This document shows positions 30,593 to 39,331 of a DNA stretch of 64,000 nt, in pieces. Each line of letters begins with the position of its first letter. Position 1 is the first letter of the stretch. This stretch comes from Geodermatophilus arenarius. GTDB taxonomy: Bacteria > Actinomycetota > Actinomycetes > Mycobacteriales > Geodermatophilaceae. A model generated the notes under the pieces. The model worked only from the letters and a program-made list of their open reading frames with translations. It did not search any database and was not told the DNA's origin. The stretch lies in contig NZ_JBHSGR010000008.1 in NCBI RefSeq assembly GCF_042654585.1, forward strand, positions 115,539 to 179,538, written 5' to 3'. A program made the position numbers and the translations under genes.

Positions 30593-30808
30593 GGCGTGGG
30601 TGAGCTCCGCCGCAGGTCGAGCGGCCTGGCCGGCCGCGGCGGCCCGCGCGGCCTCCCAGCGCCGGCCGGTGCGGTAGACGTGCACGCTCCCGCAGGAGGG
30701 GCACTCGACCGCCAGCGCGATGTGGGTCGGGTGGTTGACGACCGACCGGATGCGCCGTTCGGCGACCAGCTCGTCGGTCCGGGTCACGGGGCAGGTGATC
30801 AGCAACAT
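30590..30808 (-). CDS. small zinc-ribbon-like protein, unknown
   Basis: A 72-residue protein: M-L-L-I-T-C-P-V-T at the start and E-C-P-S-C-G-S-V-H-V-Y-R-T-G-R-R-W in the middle; C-P-x-C plus C-P and His could bind zinc. The ATG at 30808 is taken since the short conserved family begins at M-L-L-x-T-C-P; an in-frame ATG at 30859 would add 17 residues. Divergent from the GlxA-type gene. Function unknown. Confidence 0.65.
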   Translation of the reverse strand: MLLITCPVTRTDELVAERRIRSVVNHPTHIALAVECPSCGSVHVYRTGRRWEAARAAAAGQAARPAAELTHA

Positions 30809-30889
30809 GGGAGGAGCGTGCTCCGGGTCCGCACCCGGGACGAGTGGCAGGGGTGACATGGATCGCGTCTTTCCTGCCATCATGTCCGC

Positions 30890-31903
30890 GTGACCGGATC
30901 CGACCGCCCGCTCGTCGTCAGCCTGCTCGCCGGGGACGGCGTCCTCGGCGCCTTCGGCTTGGGCGTCGCCGCCGAGGTCTTCGGCTACGACTACCGCCGC
31001 TTCGGCATGCCGCGCTTCGACTTCGCGATCGTCACCGACCGGCCGGGCGTCGTCCGCACCGACACCGGGCTGTCGCTGTACGTCGAGCACGGCCTCGAGC
31101 GGCTGGCCGTCTCCGACATCGTGCTGGTGACCGCGTGGGAGAAGCTGTCCGCGCCCGTCCCGCCGGCGGTCCTCGACGCGCTGCGCGCCGTGCACGCCCG
31201 CGGCGCCCAGATCGTCAGCCACTGCACCGGCGCCTTCGTCGTCGCGGCGGCCGGGCTGCTCGACGGCAAGCGCGCCACCACGCACTGGCGGTACGCCGGC
31301 GAGCTGGCCGCCCGGTACCCGTCGGTCGACGTCGACCCGCGGGTCCTCTACGTCGACGAGGGCCGGATCATCACCGGCGCCGGGACGGCGAGCGGCGTGG
31401 ACGCCCTGCTGCACCTCGTCCGCCGGGAGTGGGGCGCCGCGGCGGCCAACGCCCTGGCGCGCGAGATGGTCGTGCCGCCGCACCGCGACGGCGGGCAGGC
31501 CCAGTACATCGACGAGCCGGTCGCCCGCTGCGAGGACGACCTGCTCGGCGTCGTCCTGGACTGGGCCCGGGCGCACCTGGCCGAGGACATCAGCGTCGAG
31601 GCGCTGGCCCGGCGCGCGCTGATGAGCCCGCGCAGCTTCGCCCGCCGGTTCAAGGCCACGACCGGCACGACGCCGCACGCCTGGCTGCTGTCCCAGCGGC
31701 TGGCCGCGGCCGAGGCGCTGCTCGAGGAGAGCGACGCCCCGGTGGAGGAGATCGCCCGGCTGGTCGGCTTCGGCACCGCCGCCGGGTTCCGCGAGCAGTT
31801 CAGCCGCCGCCGCGGCGTCTCACCGCGGGCGTACCGGCAGACCTTCCGCACCGGCGGCGCCCGGGTCGAGCTCGTCCCGGCGGGCGAGGACCCCGCCGCC
31901 TAG
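30890..31903 (+). CDS. GlxA-type AraC regulator with DJ-1/PfpI domain
   Basis: A 337-residue protein: class I amidotransferase-like DJ-1/PfpI domain (about 8-180, with S-H-C-T-G-A-F-V-V-A-A-A-G-L-L and its nucleophile-elbow Cys) followed by an AraC double HTH (about 215-320: L-A-R-R-A-L-M-S-P-R-S-F-A-R-R-F, I-A-R-L-V-G-F-G-T-A-A-G-F-R-E-Q-F). These regulators sense amine or metabolite ligands. GTG start, weakly supported by an upstream CATCAT box. Target genes unknown. Confidence 0.9.
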   Translation: MTGSDRPLVVSLLAGDGVLGAFGLGVAAEVFGYDYRRFGMPRFDFAIVTDRPGVVRTDTGLSLYVEHGLERLAVSDIVLVTAWEKLSAPVPPAVLDALRAVHARGAQIVSHCTGAFVVAAAGLLDGKRATTHWRYAGELAARYPSVDVDPRVLYVDEGRIITGAGTASGVDALLHLVRREWGAAAANALAREMVVPPHRDGGQAQYIDEPVARCEDDLLGVVLDWARAHLAEDISVEALARRALMSPRSFARRFKATTGTTPHAWLLSQRLAAAEALLEESDAPVEEIARLVGFGTAAGFREQFSRRRGVSPRAYRQTFRTGGARVELVPAGEDPAA

Positions 31904-31929
31904 GACCCGCCGCCCAGGACCCGCCGCCC
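31888..31929. repeat. 14-15 base tandem repeat at GlxA 3' end
   Basis: AGGACC(C)CCGCCGCCY occurs at 31888, 31902 and 31916; the first copy is inside the coding end, so the stop codon lies in the repeat. Slippage product. Confidence 0.7.
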
Positions 31930-32032
31930 AGGACGGGTCCGGCCGCCGAGGTCGTGGGTCCCGAACTGCAGGACGGCACCGGCGAAGCGGTCCGCGGGCA
32001 CCAGCCCGTCGAGACCCGCCCGCACGTGCGCG

Positions 32033-32884
32033 TCAGGCCAGGGGGACGGGGCGCGCGACGCCGACCAGGGAGTCCAGCCGGCCGGCGTTGCTCGGCGCGA
32101 GAGGGCTGCGGACCACCCGCGTCAGCGCGAACCCGGCGCGGGCCAGCAGCATCGCGTGCGTGCGCGGGGTGAAGTGCCAGATGTGCTCGGCCGGCTTCAG
32201 CGTCCACCAGCGGGTGCCGAGCAGCCGCGCCGGCAGCGACGAGACGTAGGGCGTGGAGAACAGGACGACGCCGTCGTCGGCCACGAGGGAGCGGGCGGTG
32301 CGCCAGAAGTCGAGCGGGTCGGGCACGTGCTCGACGGTGTCCCACGCGCAGACGACGTCGAAGCCCGGCTCCAGTGGCGCCTCGGCGAGCTGGCCGCAGA
32401 ACACGTCCAGGCCGAGCACCTCGGTGGCGTGCTTCGCCCCGGTGCGGGACAGCTCCACCCCGCTGGTCCGCCAGCCGGCCCGGCGCGCGGCGTCGAGGAA
32501 CAGGCCGTAGCCGGCGCCGACCTCGAGCAGCCGGCCGCCGGCGGCGCGGCCCCGGACCCGGTCGAGCAGCGTGAGCCGCCCGGCGGTCCAGGTGCGCTGC
32601 AGCAGCATCGCGGGGTCGAACCGGCGGGGCTCCTGCGCCGCCCCGTCGACGGCGCTGCCGTACACGCCGCCCTCGAAGTAGCCGACGTCGTCGTAGAGCC
32701 GCTGCAGCGCCTCCGGCCGCAGCCGGGGGCTGACGAACACCAGGCCGCAGGACGGGCAGCGGACGACGCCGAACGGGGAGAGGTCGTGCACGAGCCGGCC
32801 GGGGACGCCGCAGAGGCAGCACCCCACCGCCTCGGTGTCCTCGGGGGTCCATGTCACCGGGCCGGGGGTCACCGGGGCGCTCAC
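32033..32884 (-). CDS. class I SAM methyltransferase with N-terminal zinc-ribbon-like motif
   Basis: A 283-residue protein. Residues 22-46 hold C-C-L-C-G and C-P-S-C-G, a four-Cys knuckle often found before this type of methyltransferase; then L-L-E-V-G-A-G-Y-G-L-F (SAM loop), G-V-E-L-S and D-V-V-C-A-W-D-T-V-E-H-V-P-D. It resembles methyltransferases acting on glycans or small molecules near cell-wall genes. Leaderless GTG seven bases after TAGGCT. Substrate unknown. Confidence 0.85.
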   Translation of the reverse strand: MSAPVTPGPVTWTPEDTEAVGCCLCGVPGRLVHDLSPFGVVRCPSCGLVFVSPRLRPEALQRLYDDVGYFEGGVYGSAVDGAAQEPRRFDPAMLLQRTWTAGRLTLLDRVRGRAAGGRLLEVGAGYGLFLDAARRAGWRTSGVELSRTGAKHATEVLGLDVFCGQLAEAPLEPGFDVVCAWDTVEHVPDPLDFWRTARSLVADDGVVLFSTPYVSSLPARLLGTRWWTLKPAEHIWHFTPRTHAMLLARAGFALTRVVRSPLAPSNAGRLDSLVGVARPVPLA

Positions 32885-32889
32885 GCCGG

Positions 32890-35067
32890 TCAGCCTACGG
32901 AGCCTCCGGTGATCCCCCCGGTACCGGTCCGCGCGGCGCCGACGGGCGGGTCGGCCGCGCCGGCGGCGCCGTCGGGACGCTCGCCGAGCTCGGGATAGCG
33001 CTGGGTGACCAGCGTGGTGATCTTCCGCCGCACCGCGCGCGACACCAGACCGTCGCCGTCCGGGCCCCCGTCGGCGCCGAGCAGCTCGCCCGGTACGACG
33101 ACGTAGCGGTCGGGCGCGGCCTCGGCCTGGGCGAGGAACGCCGCGCGCACCGCGTCGGCGTCGGCGTCGACGGGACGGGCGGTGACGGCGGAGTCGACGA
33201 CCACGGTGAGGTCGGGCAGCAGGCCGCGGGTGGCCCACAGCGAGGTGCGGAAGATGCGGTCGGCGTCCAGGCCCTGCCCGGCGCCGTGGAAGGCGATCGA
33301 GGTGTCCACGTAGTGGTTGCACACCACGACCTCGCGCCGCTGCAGCGCCGGCCGGATGACCGTGGCCACGTGCTCGGCGCGGTCGGCGGCCGCCAGCAGC
33401 GCCGCGGTGTAGGCGGCCACCGGGTGGCCCTCGCCGTCGGTCGCGCCGGGCACCTCCGGCGCCGGCGGGTAGAGCAGCGTGCGGACCTGCCGGCCCAGCG
33501 CCGTGTCGCTCGGCTCGTGCGTGGCCACCACCGGGCAGCCGCAGTCGCGCAGCACCTGGGCGAGCTCGGCGGTGTACCGGCGGGTGAGGTCGCGGTCGGC
33601 GCCCTCGACGACGACGAACAGGCCGGTGCCGCTGGCCGAGGCCGACAGGATGTCCGAGCTGCCCCACAGCAGCCGGAACACGTCGCGGGGTCGGGTGCCC
33701 GGCCGGCCGCGCGGGACGACCTGGCGGACGGCGTAGGCGCTCACCAGCAGCGCGAGGACGCCGCCGATCAGCAGCGTGAGGCCCGGCCCGGTGAGGCTGA
33801 GCATCAGCTCGCCCACGCGCAGGTCGTGGTTGCCGAGCAGGCCGGCCAGGCCCGGGCCGACGGCGACCGACAGCAGCAGGACGATGCGCACCGACGACAC
33901 GACGAAGGCGAACACCCGGCCGCGCAGCCGGTCCTCGACCTCGTAGCCGATGAGCGTGTAGCCGATGATCCAGGAGATCCCGGCGAACAGGCCGACGAGG
34001 AACGCCGCCATGGTGGCGAGGACGAAGTCCTGCAGCAGGGACATCGCCAGCAGCGCGATCCCGGCCAGGCCAATGGAGCGGGCGAACAGGCTGCGCCGGG
34101 GGACCGTGGGCAGGATCCGCGGCCCGACCAGCATGCCGAGGGCCAGGCCGGTGAAGACGATGCCGAACACCACGCCGTAACCGGCGGCGCCGGCGTCCAG
34201 GGTGGCGATGTAGAGCTGCGCCACGCCGATGATCAGCCCGCCCGCCCCGAACGCGCCGATGACGCCGACGTACAGCGCGCGCATCAGCGGCTGCCCCCGC
34301 AGGAAGGAGACGCCCTCGACGACGAGGGAGAACACGTTCGACGACGACTGCCGGTCGACGGGCGTCCGCGGGATGAGCCGCCGGGACAGGAGCACCGTGG
34401 TGGCCGACAGGGCGAAGCTCGCCGAGTTGAACAGCAGGGCGACGACGATCGCCGTCCGCGCGTCGCCCGCCTCGCCGCTGCCGGGGAACACGCGCGCGAC
34501 GGTGGACAGCAGGGCGAACAGCAGCGACGCCACGGGCACCGCGCCGTAGACGCTGAACAGCGACACCTGGTTGGCCACGGCCAGCCGCTCGCGCGGCACG
34601 ATCGCCACCCAGATCGCCTGCTTGGCCGGGTTGGTGAACAGCCCCACCGCCTCGACGAGGAACTGGGCCACGTAGAGCCAGGTCAGCTCGTAGCTGAAGG
34701 CGATCGACAGGTACAGCGAGCAGGCCAGCAGGTCACCGACGACGACGGTGGTGCGGCGGTCGAGCCGGTCGGCCAGGGCGCCGGCGATCGGGCCGAGGAG
34801 CAGGTCGGGCAGCAGCCGGGTGAGGATGACGCCGGAGATCGCCGCGCCCTGGACGCCGAGCGACTCGTCGCGGGTGAGCTGCTGGGCCATCGCCGTGGTG
34901 GCCAGCAGGCCCAGCCAGTCGCCGAGGCTGGAGACGGTGATAGCCGCCCACATGCGGCGGAACACCGGGATGCGCAGGAGGACCAGCAGCGCGTTCTCCT
35001 GCGCCCGCCCGCTGGCCGACGACCCCGCCGGGCGCGCGCGGGGGCTCGCCGCCTGTCCGTCGCTCAC
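32890..35067 (-). CDS. MFS transporter fused to degenerate thymidylate kinase-like domain
   Basis: A 725-residue fusion. Residues about 30-450 form a 12-span MFS protein (F-R-R-M-W-A-A-I-T-V-S-S-L-G-D-W). From about 480 a dTMP-kinase fold follows, as in actinobacterial MFS-dTMP kinases. But the P-loop reads V-E-G-A-D-R-D-L-T-R instead of G-x-D-G-A-G-K-S, T-R-E-P-G-G-T is T-H-E-P-S-D-T, and the D-R-Y of the lid side is N-H-Y. So ATP binding and catalysis are unlikely; the domain may be regulatory. GAGGA precedes the GTG closely. No other tmk is in the window. Confidence 0.85.
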   Translation of the reverse strand: MSDGQAASPRARPAGSSASGRAQENALLVLLRIPVFRRMWAAITVSSLGDWLGLLATTAMAQQLTRDESLGVQGAAISGVILTRLLPDLLLGPIAGALADRLDRRTTVVVGDLLACSLYLSIAFSYELTWLYVAQFLVEAVGLFTNPAKQAIWVAIVPRERLAVANQVSLFSVYGAVPVASLLFALLSTVARVFPGSGEAGDARTAIVVALLFNSASFALSATTVLLSRRLIPRTPVDRQSSSNVFSLVVEGVSFLRGQPLMRALYVGVIGAFGAGGLIIGVAQLYIATLDAGAAGYGVVFGIVFTGLALGMLVGPRILPTVPRRSLFARSIGLAGIALLAMSLLQDFVLATMAAFLVGLFAGISWIIGYTLIGYEVEDRLRGRVFAFVVSSVRIVLLLSVAVGPGLAGLLGNHDLRVGELMLSLTGPGLTLLIGGVLALLVSAYAVRQVVPRGRPGTRPRDVFRLLWGSSDILSASASGTGLFVVVEGADRDLTRRYTAELAQVLRDCGCPVVATHEPSDTALGRQVRTLLYPPAPEVPGATDGEGHPVAAYTAALLAAADRAEHVATVIRPALQRREVVVCNHYVDTSIAFHGAGQGLDADRIFRTSLWATRGLLPDLTVVVDSAVTARPVDADADAVRAAFLAQAEAAPDRYVVVPGELLGADGGPDGDGLVSRAVRRKITTLVTQRYPELGERPDGAAGAADPPVGAARTGTGGITGGSVG
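32892..32897 (-). promoter_or_regulatory. -10 box TAGGCT for methyltransferase
   Basis: Minus-strand TAGGCT, seven bases before the GTG; it lies inside the last codons of the upstream MFS-kinase fusion gene. Confidence 0.55.
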
Positions 35068-35161
35068 AGTCCTCGCCGTCCGGTCGTCGCGGTCGTCCCC
35101 AGCAGGGTAGTGGCGGGCGGTGCCGATCCGGCCCCCGCCGCACCCGGGCGGGGGAGTGCCC

Positions 35162-35980
35162 TCAGGCGCCGGGCCGCAGCCGGGGCAGCGGGAGGGGCAC
35201 CGGCGCCGGGCTGGCCGGGTGCGGGGCGACCAGGCCGAGGTCCAGCCGGGCCTCGGTGAGCCGGCGCAGCTCGGCGTAGGCGGCCGGGCCGAGCAGGCTG
35301 GTGAGCTCGGCGGCGTAGGTGGCCACCAGCGGCTCGGGGGAGACGTGCGCGGCCGGCGAGCCGGTGCACCACCAGTGCAGGTCGGCGCCGCCCGGGCCCC
35401 AGCCGCGTCGGTCGAACTCGCCGATCGTGCTGACCAGGACCGTCGTCCCGTCGGGCCGCTCGACCTCCTCCTGCTCGCGGCGCACCGGCAGCTGCCAGCA
35501 GACGTCGGGCTTGGTGAGCAGCGGGTGCAGTTTCTCCCGCAGCGCCATCCGGTGCAGCGCGCAGCCGGTGCCGCCCGGGAAGCCGGGGCGGTTGAGGAAG
35601 ACGCAGGCGCCGTCGACCAGGCGGGTGCGCAGGGAGCGGACGCCGCCCTCCTCGGGGGCCGCGTCGTCGGCGGAGTCCTCCTCGGTCCAGGCGCCGCGGC
35701 CGAGCGGCGCGAGTTGCCAGTCCTCGTCGGCGAGGTCGGCGACGGCGGCGGTCACCCGGGCGAGGTCGTCCTCGTCGCTGAAGAACGCGCCGTGGCTGCA
35801 GCAGCCGTCGTCGGCCCGGCCCTCGACGACACCGGCGCAGCCGCGGCCGAACACGCAGGTCCAGGCCGAGGACAGCCAGGTCAGGTCGGCGCGGACGACG
35901 TGCCGCGGGTCGGCCGGGTCCGGGAACTCGATCCACTCGCGGGCGAAGTCCGGGTCGACCTCCGGCGGTACGTCCTGCAC
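35162..35980 (-). CDS. Cys-rich conserved protein (Rv0495c-like)
   Basis: A 272-residue protein with many conserved cysteines: T-C-V-F-G-R-G-C, D-G-C-C-S-H-G-A, C-V-F-L-N-R-P-G-F-P-G-G-x-G-C-A-L-H and P-D-V-C-W-Q-L-P. Such spaced C-x-x-C/H sets suggest a metal or Fe-S site. It is the counterpart of Rv0495c, beside ppx as here. Leaderless GTG six bases after TAGGCT; divergent from ppx. Function unknown. Confidence 0.82.
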   Translation of the reverse strand: MQDVPPEVDPDFAREWIEFPDPADPRHVVRADLTWLSSAWTCVFGRGCAGVVEGRADDGCCSHGAFFSDEDDLARVTAAVADLADEDWQLAPLGRGAWTEEDSADDAAPEEGGVRSLRTRLVDGACVFLNRPGFPGGTGCALHRMALREKLHPLLTKPDVCWQLPVRREQEEVERPDGTTVLVSTIGEFDRRGWGPGGADLHWWCTGSPAAHVSPEPLVATYAAELTSLLGPAAYAELRRLTEARLDLGLVAPHPASPAPVPLPLPRLRPGA

Positions 35981-35986
35981 CGGTCC

Positions 35987-35992
35987 AGCCTA
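35987..35992 (-). promoter_or_regulatory. -10 box TAGGCT for Rv0495c-like gene
   Basis: Minus-strand TAGGCT, six bases before the GTG; leaderless. Confidence 0.55.
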
Positions 35993-36020
35993 GGGACGGC
36001 CCGCCCGGCAGACTGACCGC

Positions 36021-36965
36021 ATGCGGCTCGGGGTGCTGGACGTCGGCTCGAACACCGTCCACCTGCTCGTGGTGGACGCCCACCGCGGCGGCCACCCCAC
36101 CCCGACCTACGACGACCGCGCGGTCCTGCGCCTGGCCGAGCACGTCGGCAAGGACGACGTCCTCTCCAGGACCGGGGAGAAGGCGCTGGTCGCCGCCGTG
36201 CGCAAGGCTTGCCGGCGGGCCGAGGAGCAGGGCTGTGACGAGGTCCTCGCGCTGGTCACCTCGGCCATCCGCGAGGCGGTCAACGGCATGGAGGTGCTCG
36301 ACCGCGTCCGCGCGCAGACCGGCGTCGAGCTGCAGGTGACCAGCGGCGAGGAGGAGGCGCGGCTGACCTTCCTCGCCGTCCGCCGCTGGTACGGGTGGAG
36401 CGCGGGCCGGCTGCTGGTCCTCGACATCGGCGGCGGCTCGCTGGAGCTGGCCAGCGGCGTCGACGAGGACCCCGACGTCGCGCTGTCCGTGCCGCTGGGC
36501 GCCGGGCGGATGACCCGCCGCTTCCTGCAGGACGCCGCCGAGGGCGGCCGGCCCGACCTGGCCGCCCTCGGCGCGCTGCGCGAGCACGCGGCCGACGTGC
36601 TCAAGCCGGCGGCGAGGAAGCTGCGCGGCGCCGGCGCGCCGGACCTCGTGGCGGCGACGAGCAAGACCTTCCGCACGCTGGCCCGGCTGACCGGCGCGGC
36701 GCCCTACTCGGCCGGCCTGCGGGTGCCGCGCGAGCTCACCCTGGACGGCCTCGGCCAGCTGATCGGCTTCGTGTCCCGCATCGAGGCGCGCAGCCTCGCC
36801 GAGCTGCGCGGCGTGTCGCCCGACCGCGCCCACCAGGTGCCGGCCGGTGCCGTGGTGGCGCAGGCGGCCATGCAGGCGCTGGAACTACCCTCCGTCAAGA
36901 TCTGTCCGTGGGCGCTGCGCGAGGGCGTCATCCTGCGGCGACTGGACTCCTTGGGAGGCGCGTGA
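36021..36965 (+). CDS. ppx: Ppx/GppA exopolyphosphatase family protein
   Basis: A 314-residue ASKHA-fold protein: L-D-V-G-S-N-T-V-H-L-L at the start (phosphate-1 loop), S-A-I-R-E-A, G-E-E-E-A-R-L, and L-D-I-G-G-G-S-L-E-L (phosphate-2 loop). Short forms of about 310 residues are usual in actinobacteria and hydrolyse short polyphosphate or bind pppGpp. Its stop overlaps the next gene's ATG. Same order, before the DTG-motif membrane protein and proC, as in M. tuberculosis. Confidence 0.92.
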   Translation: MRLGVLDVGSNTVHLLVVDAHRGGHPTPTYDDRAVLRLAEHVGKDDVLSRTGEKALVAAVRKACRRAEEQGCDEVLALVTSAIREAVNGMEVLDRVRAQTGVELQVTSGEEEARLTFLAVRRWYGWSAGRLLVLDIGGGSLELASGVDEDPDVALSVPLGAGRMTRRFLQDAAEGGRPDLAALGALREHAADVLKPAARKLRGAGAPDLVAATSKTFRTLARLTGAAPYSAGLRVPRELTLDGLGQLIGFVSRIEARSLAELRGVSPDRAHQVPAGAVVAQAAMQALELPSVKICPWALREGVILRRLDSLGGA

Positions 36966-37810
36966 TGGCACAGCCCCGCAGGGACCCCGATCCCGGGCGC
37001 GGCCCGGAGACCGGCGGCCGGCCGCTGGCCGACATCCTGCGCGAGGCCGGCATCGAGGCACCGCGCAGCGTGCGCCGGCGCCGGGGCGACACCGGGGACA
37101 TCCCGATCAAGCAGCGCCGCCGGGACCCCGACGCCGAGGACGGCCCCAACCCCGGCCGCCGCGCCGGCGACACCGGCCGGGTCCCCGGGGCCGGCCGGCC
37201 GTCCCCCGACACGGGGCCGGTCGCCGACACCGGCCGCCCCGCGCGGGACCGGGCGGCGGAGAAGGCGGCCGCCCGGGCCGAGAGGGCGGGCAGGGCCGAG
37301 AAGGCCGCCGAGAGGGCCGGCAGGACCCGGGACACCGGCCGCGTCGCGGGGGCGCCGGCCGGGGACGGGCGCGGACCCGCCGAGCCGTCGACCGCGGCCA
37401 TCCCGGGCATCCGGCCCTCCCGCAAGCCCGGCGTCCCCGGCGCCTCGGCGGAGCCCGCGCCCGCCACCGGCCCGATCCCGGTCGCCCGCGCCGGGGAGAC
37501 CGAGGTCCTCGACGAGCCGCTCGGCGCCAAGGAGGGCGCACTGGCCTGGCTGCGCTTCGCCGGTGAGCTGGTCCTGGCGCTGGCCGCCGGCGTCGGCATC
37601 TACTTCCTGGCCACCGTCGTCTGGGAGCAGGTGCCGCAGGTCGCGGTGGTCCTCGCCCCGCTCGCGGTGACCGGCCTGGTCGCCGGCGTGGGCGCCTGGC
37701 GGCAGCGCACCGGCCGCGAGCCCACCGGGCTGCGGCTGGTCGCCGTCCTCGTGTTCGCCGGGACGCTGCTCACCATCGCCCCGGCCGCCGGGCTGCTCGC
37801 CGGCACCTGA
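36965..37810 (+). CDS. disordered-N-terminus membrane protein with DTG motifs
   Basis: A 281-residue protein. A long Pro/Arg/Gly-rich, charged, disordered cytoplasmic part (1-190) has repeated D-T-G boxes (G-D-T-G-D-I-P-I-K-Q-R-R-R, G-D-T-G-R-V, P-D-T-G-P-V, R-D-T-G-R-V), then two or three membrane spans (about 195-280). Counterpart of Rv0497. The D-T-G boxes spaced in a flexible tail suggest binding or phosphorylation sites. ATG overlaps the ppx stop (TGATG). Function unknown. Confidence 0.78.
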   Translation: MAQPRRDPDPGRGPETGGRPLADILREAGIEAPRSVRRRRGDTGDIPIKQRRRDPDAEDGPNPGRRAGDTGRVPGAGRPSPDTGPVADTGRPARDRAAEKAAARAERAGRAEKAAERAGRTRDTGRVAGAPAGDGRGPAEPSTAAIPGIRPSRKPGVPGASAEPAPATGPIPVARAGETEVLDEPLGAKEGALAWLRFAGELVLALAAGVGIYFLATVVWEQVPQVAVVLAPLAVTGLVAGVGAWRQRTGREPTGLRLVAVLVFAGTLLTIAPAAGLLAGT

Positions 37811-37813
37811 GGG

Positions 37814-37834
37814 GCCGCCGGGCAGCCCGGCGGC
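37814..37834. terminator. hairpin between convergent genes
   Basis: GCCGCCGGG and CCCGGCGGC pair perfectly around CAG, between the membrane protein and the PfpI gene; bidirectional. Confidence 0.7.
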
Positions 37835-37837
37835 GCG

Positions 37838-38407
37838 TCACTCGTCCTCGTCGACCCCGTCAGCACCGGCCTGGCCGAACTGCTCGACGATCGCCGCGGT
37901 GAACGCGTCGAGGTCGTCGGGCTCGCGGCTGGTGACCAGGTTGCCGTCGACGACGACCTCCTCGTCGACCCACTTCGCGCCCGCGTTGCGCAGGTCGGTC
38001 TGCAGCGACGGCCACGACGTCATCCGCCGGCCCCGGACGACGTCGGCCTCCGCCAGCACCCACGGCGCGTGGCAGATCGCCGCGACCGGCTTGTCCGCGT
38101 CGAAGAACGCCTTCACGAAGGCGACGGCGTCGGCGTCGGCCCGGACGAAGTCGCCGTTGATGACGCCGCCGGGCAGGACCAGCGCCGCGTAGTCCTCGGG
38201 GTCGGCCGAGGCGACGGTCGTGTCCACCTTCCTCGTGTCGCCCTTGTCGATGTGCTGGTACATCGTGATGCTGCCGCTCTCCAGTGACACCAGCTCCGGC
38301 TCGGCCCCGGCGTCCTCCAGCGCCTGCCACGGCCGTTCCAGCTCGACCTGCTCGACGCCGTCGGTCGCGAGCACGGCCACTTTCATCCCGTCCAGTTCTC
38401 CTGCCAT
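37838..38407 (-). CDS. DJ-1/PfpI family protein
   Basis: A 189-residue PfpI-type protein: V-A-V-L-A-T-D-G-V-E-Q-V-E-L, L-V-L-P-G-G and the nucleophile elbow A-I-C-H-A-P-W-V-L. Cys followed by His is the classic pair of the PfpI/YhbO deglycase or protease-like group. Cytoplasmic. A general stress role is inferred from the family. Divergent from proC. Confidence 0.9.
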   Translation of the reverse strand: MAGELDGMKVAVLATDGVEQVELERPWQALEDAGAEPELVSLESGSITMYQHIDKGDTRKVDTTVASADPEDYAALVLPGGVINGDFVRADADAVAFVKAFFDADKPVAAICHAPWVLAEADVVRGRRMTSWPSLQTDLRNAGAKWVDEEVVVDGNLVTSREPDDLDAFTAAIVEQFGQAGADGVDEDE

Positions 38408-38512
38408 GCGGGCGCGGCTACCCGGCACCGGGAGGCGGCACACCCGCGCGCACTACCGTCCGACGCGGGGTCGATGCGGCGTCCGGAGCACACCGAGAGC
38501 TGGGAGAACGGG

Positions 38513-39331
38513 ATGGCACAGCGGCAGGGCCTGGCGGTCTACGGCGGCGGCAAGATGGGCGAGGCGCTGCTGGCCGGGCTGGTGAAGAGGCAGGGCCCGG
38601 ACGGTGTGGTCGTCTGCGAGCGGCACCCGGAGCGTGGCCGCGAGCTCGCCACCCGCTACGGGATCGACGTCGTCGGGATCGAGGAGGCGGCCGCCCGCGC
38701 GCGGGTGCTGCTCCTGGCGGTCAAGCCGCAGGACCTGCCGGCGCTGCTGGAGCGGCTGGCGCCGTCGGTGGACCCCGGGCACCTGGTGGTGAGCATCGCC
38801 GCCGGCATCGCCACCGCCACCATCGAGGCGGCGCTGCCGGCCGGCGTGCCGGTGGTGCGGGTCATGCCCAACACCCCGGCGCTGGTCGACGAGGGGATGA
38901 GCGTGCTGTCGGCCGGGGCGTCGGCGGGCGAGGCGGAGCTGGACGAGGCCGAGGCGCTGCTGTCCACCGTCGGCCGGGTGGCGCGGGTGCCCGAGTACCA
39001 GCAGGACGCGGTGACGGCGCTGTCCGGCAGCGGGCCCGCCTACTTCTTCTACCTCGTCGAGGCGATGGTCGACGCCGGCGTGCTGCTCGGCCTGCCGCGG
39101 GCGCTCACCACCGAGCTGGTGGTGCAGACGGCGCTGGGGTCAGCGGTGATGCTGCGCGAGTCGGGGGAGCACCCGGCCCAGCTGCGGGACGCGGTGAGCA
39201 GCCCCGGCGGCACCACCATCGCCGGCATCCGGGAGCTGGAGCGGCACTCGGTGCGCTCGGCGCTCATCGCGGCCATCGAGGCGGCCGCCCGGCGCTCGGT
39301 GGAGCTCGGCCGGACCGACGGGAGCCGGTGA
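38513..39331 (+). CDS. proC: pyrroline-5-carboxylate reductase
   Basis: A 272-residue enzyme that reduces pyrroline-5-carboxylate to proline with NAD(P)H. V-Y-G-G-G-K-M-G-E-A-L-L-A-G (cofactor loop), V-M-P-N-T-P-A and the ProC signature A-L-S-G-S-G-P-A-Y-F-F are intact. The ATG at 38513 is preferred because GGGAGA lies before it; an in-frame ATG at 38474 has none. A TACCGT box (38454) fits a start of transcription some 50 bases upstream. Confidence 0.94.
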   Translation: MAQRQGLAVYGGGKMGEALLAGLVKRQGPDGVVVCERHPERGRELATRYGIDVVGIEEAAARARVLLLAVKPQDLPALLERLAPSVDPGHLVVSIAAGIATATIEAALPAGVPVVRVMPNTPALVDEGMSVLSAGASAGEAELDEAEALLSTVGRVARVPEYQQDAVTALSGSGPAYFFYLVEAMVDAGVLLGLPRALTTELVVQTALGSAVMLRESGEHPAQLRDAVSSPGGTTIAGIRELERHSVRSALIAAIEAAARRSVELGRTDGSR

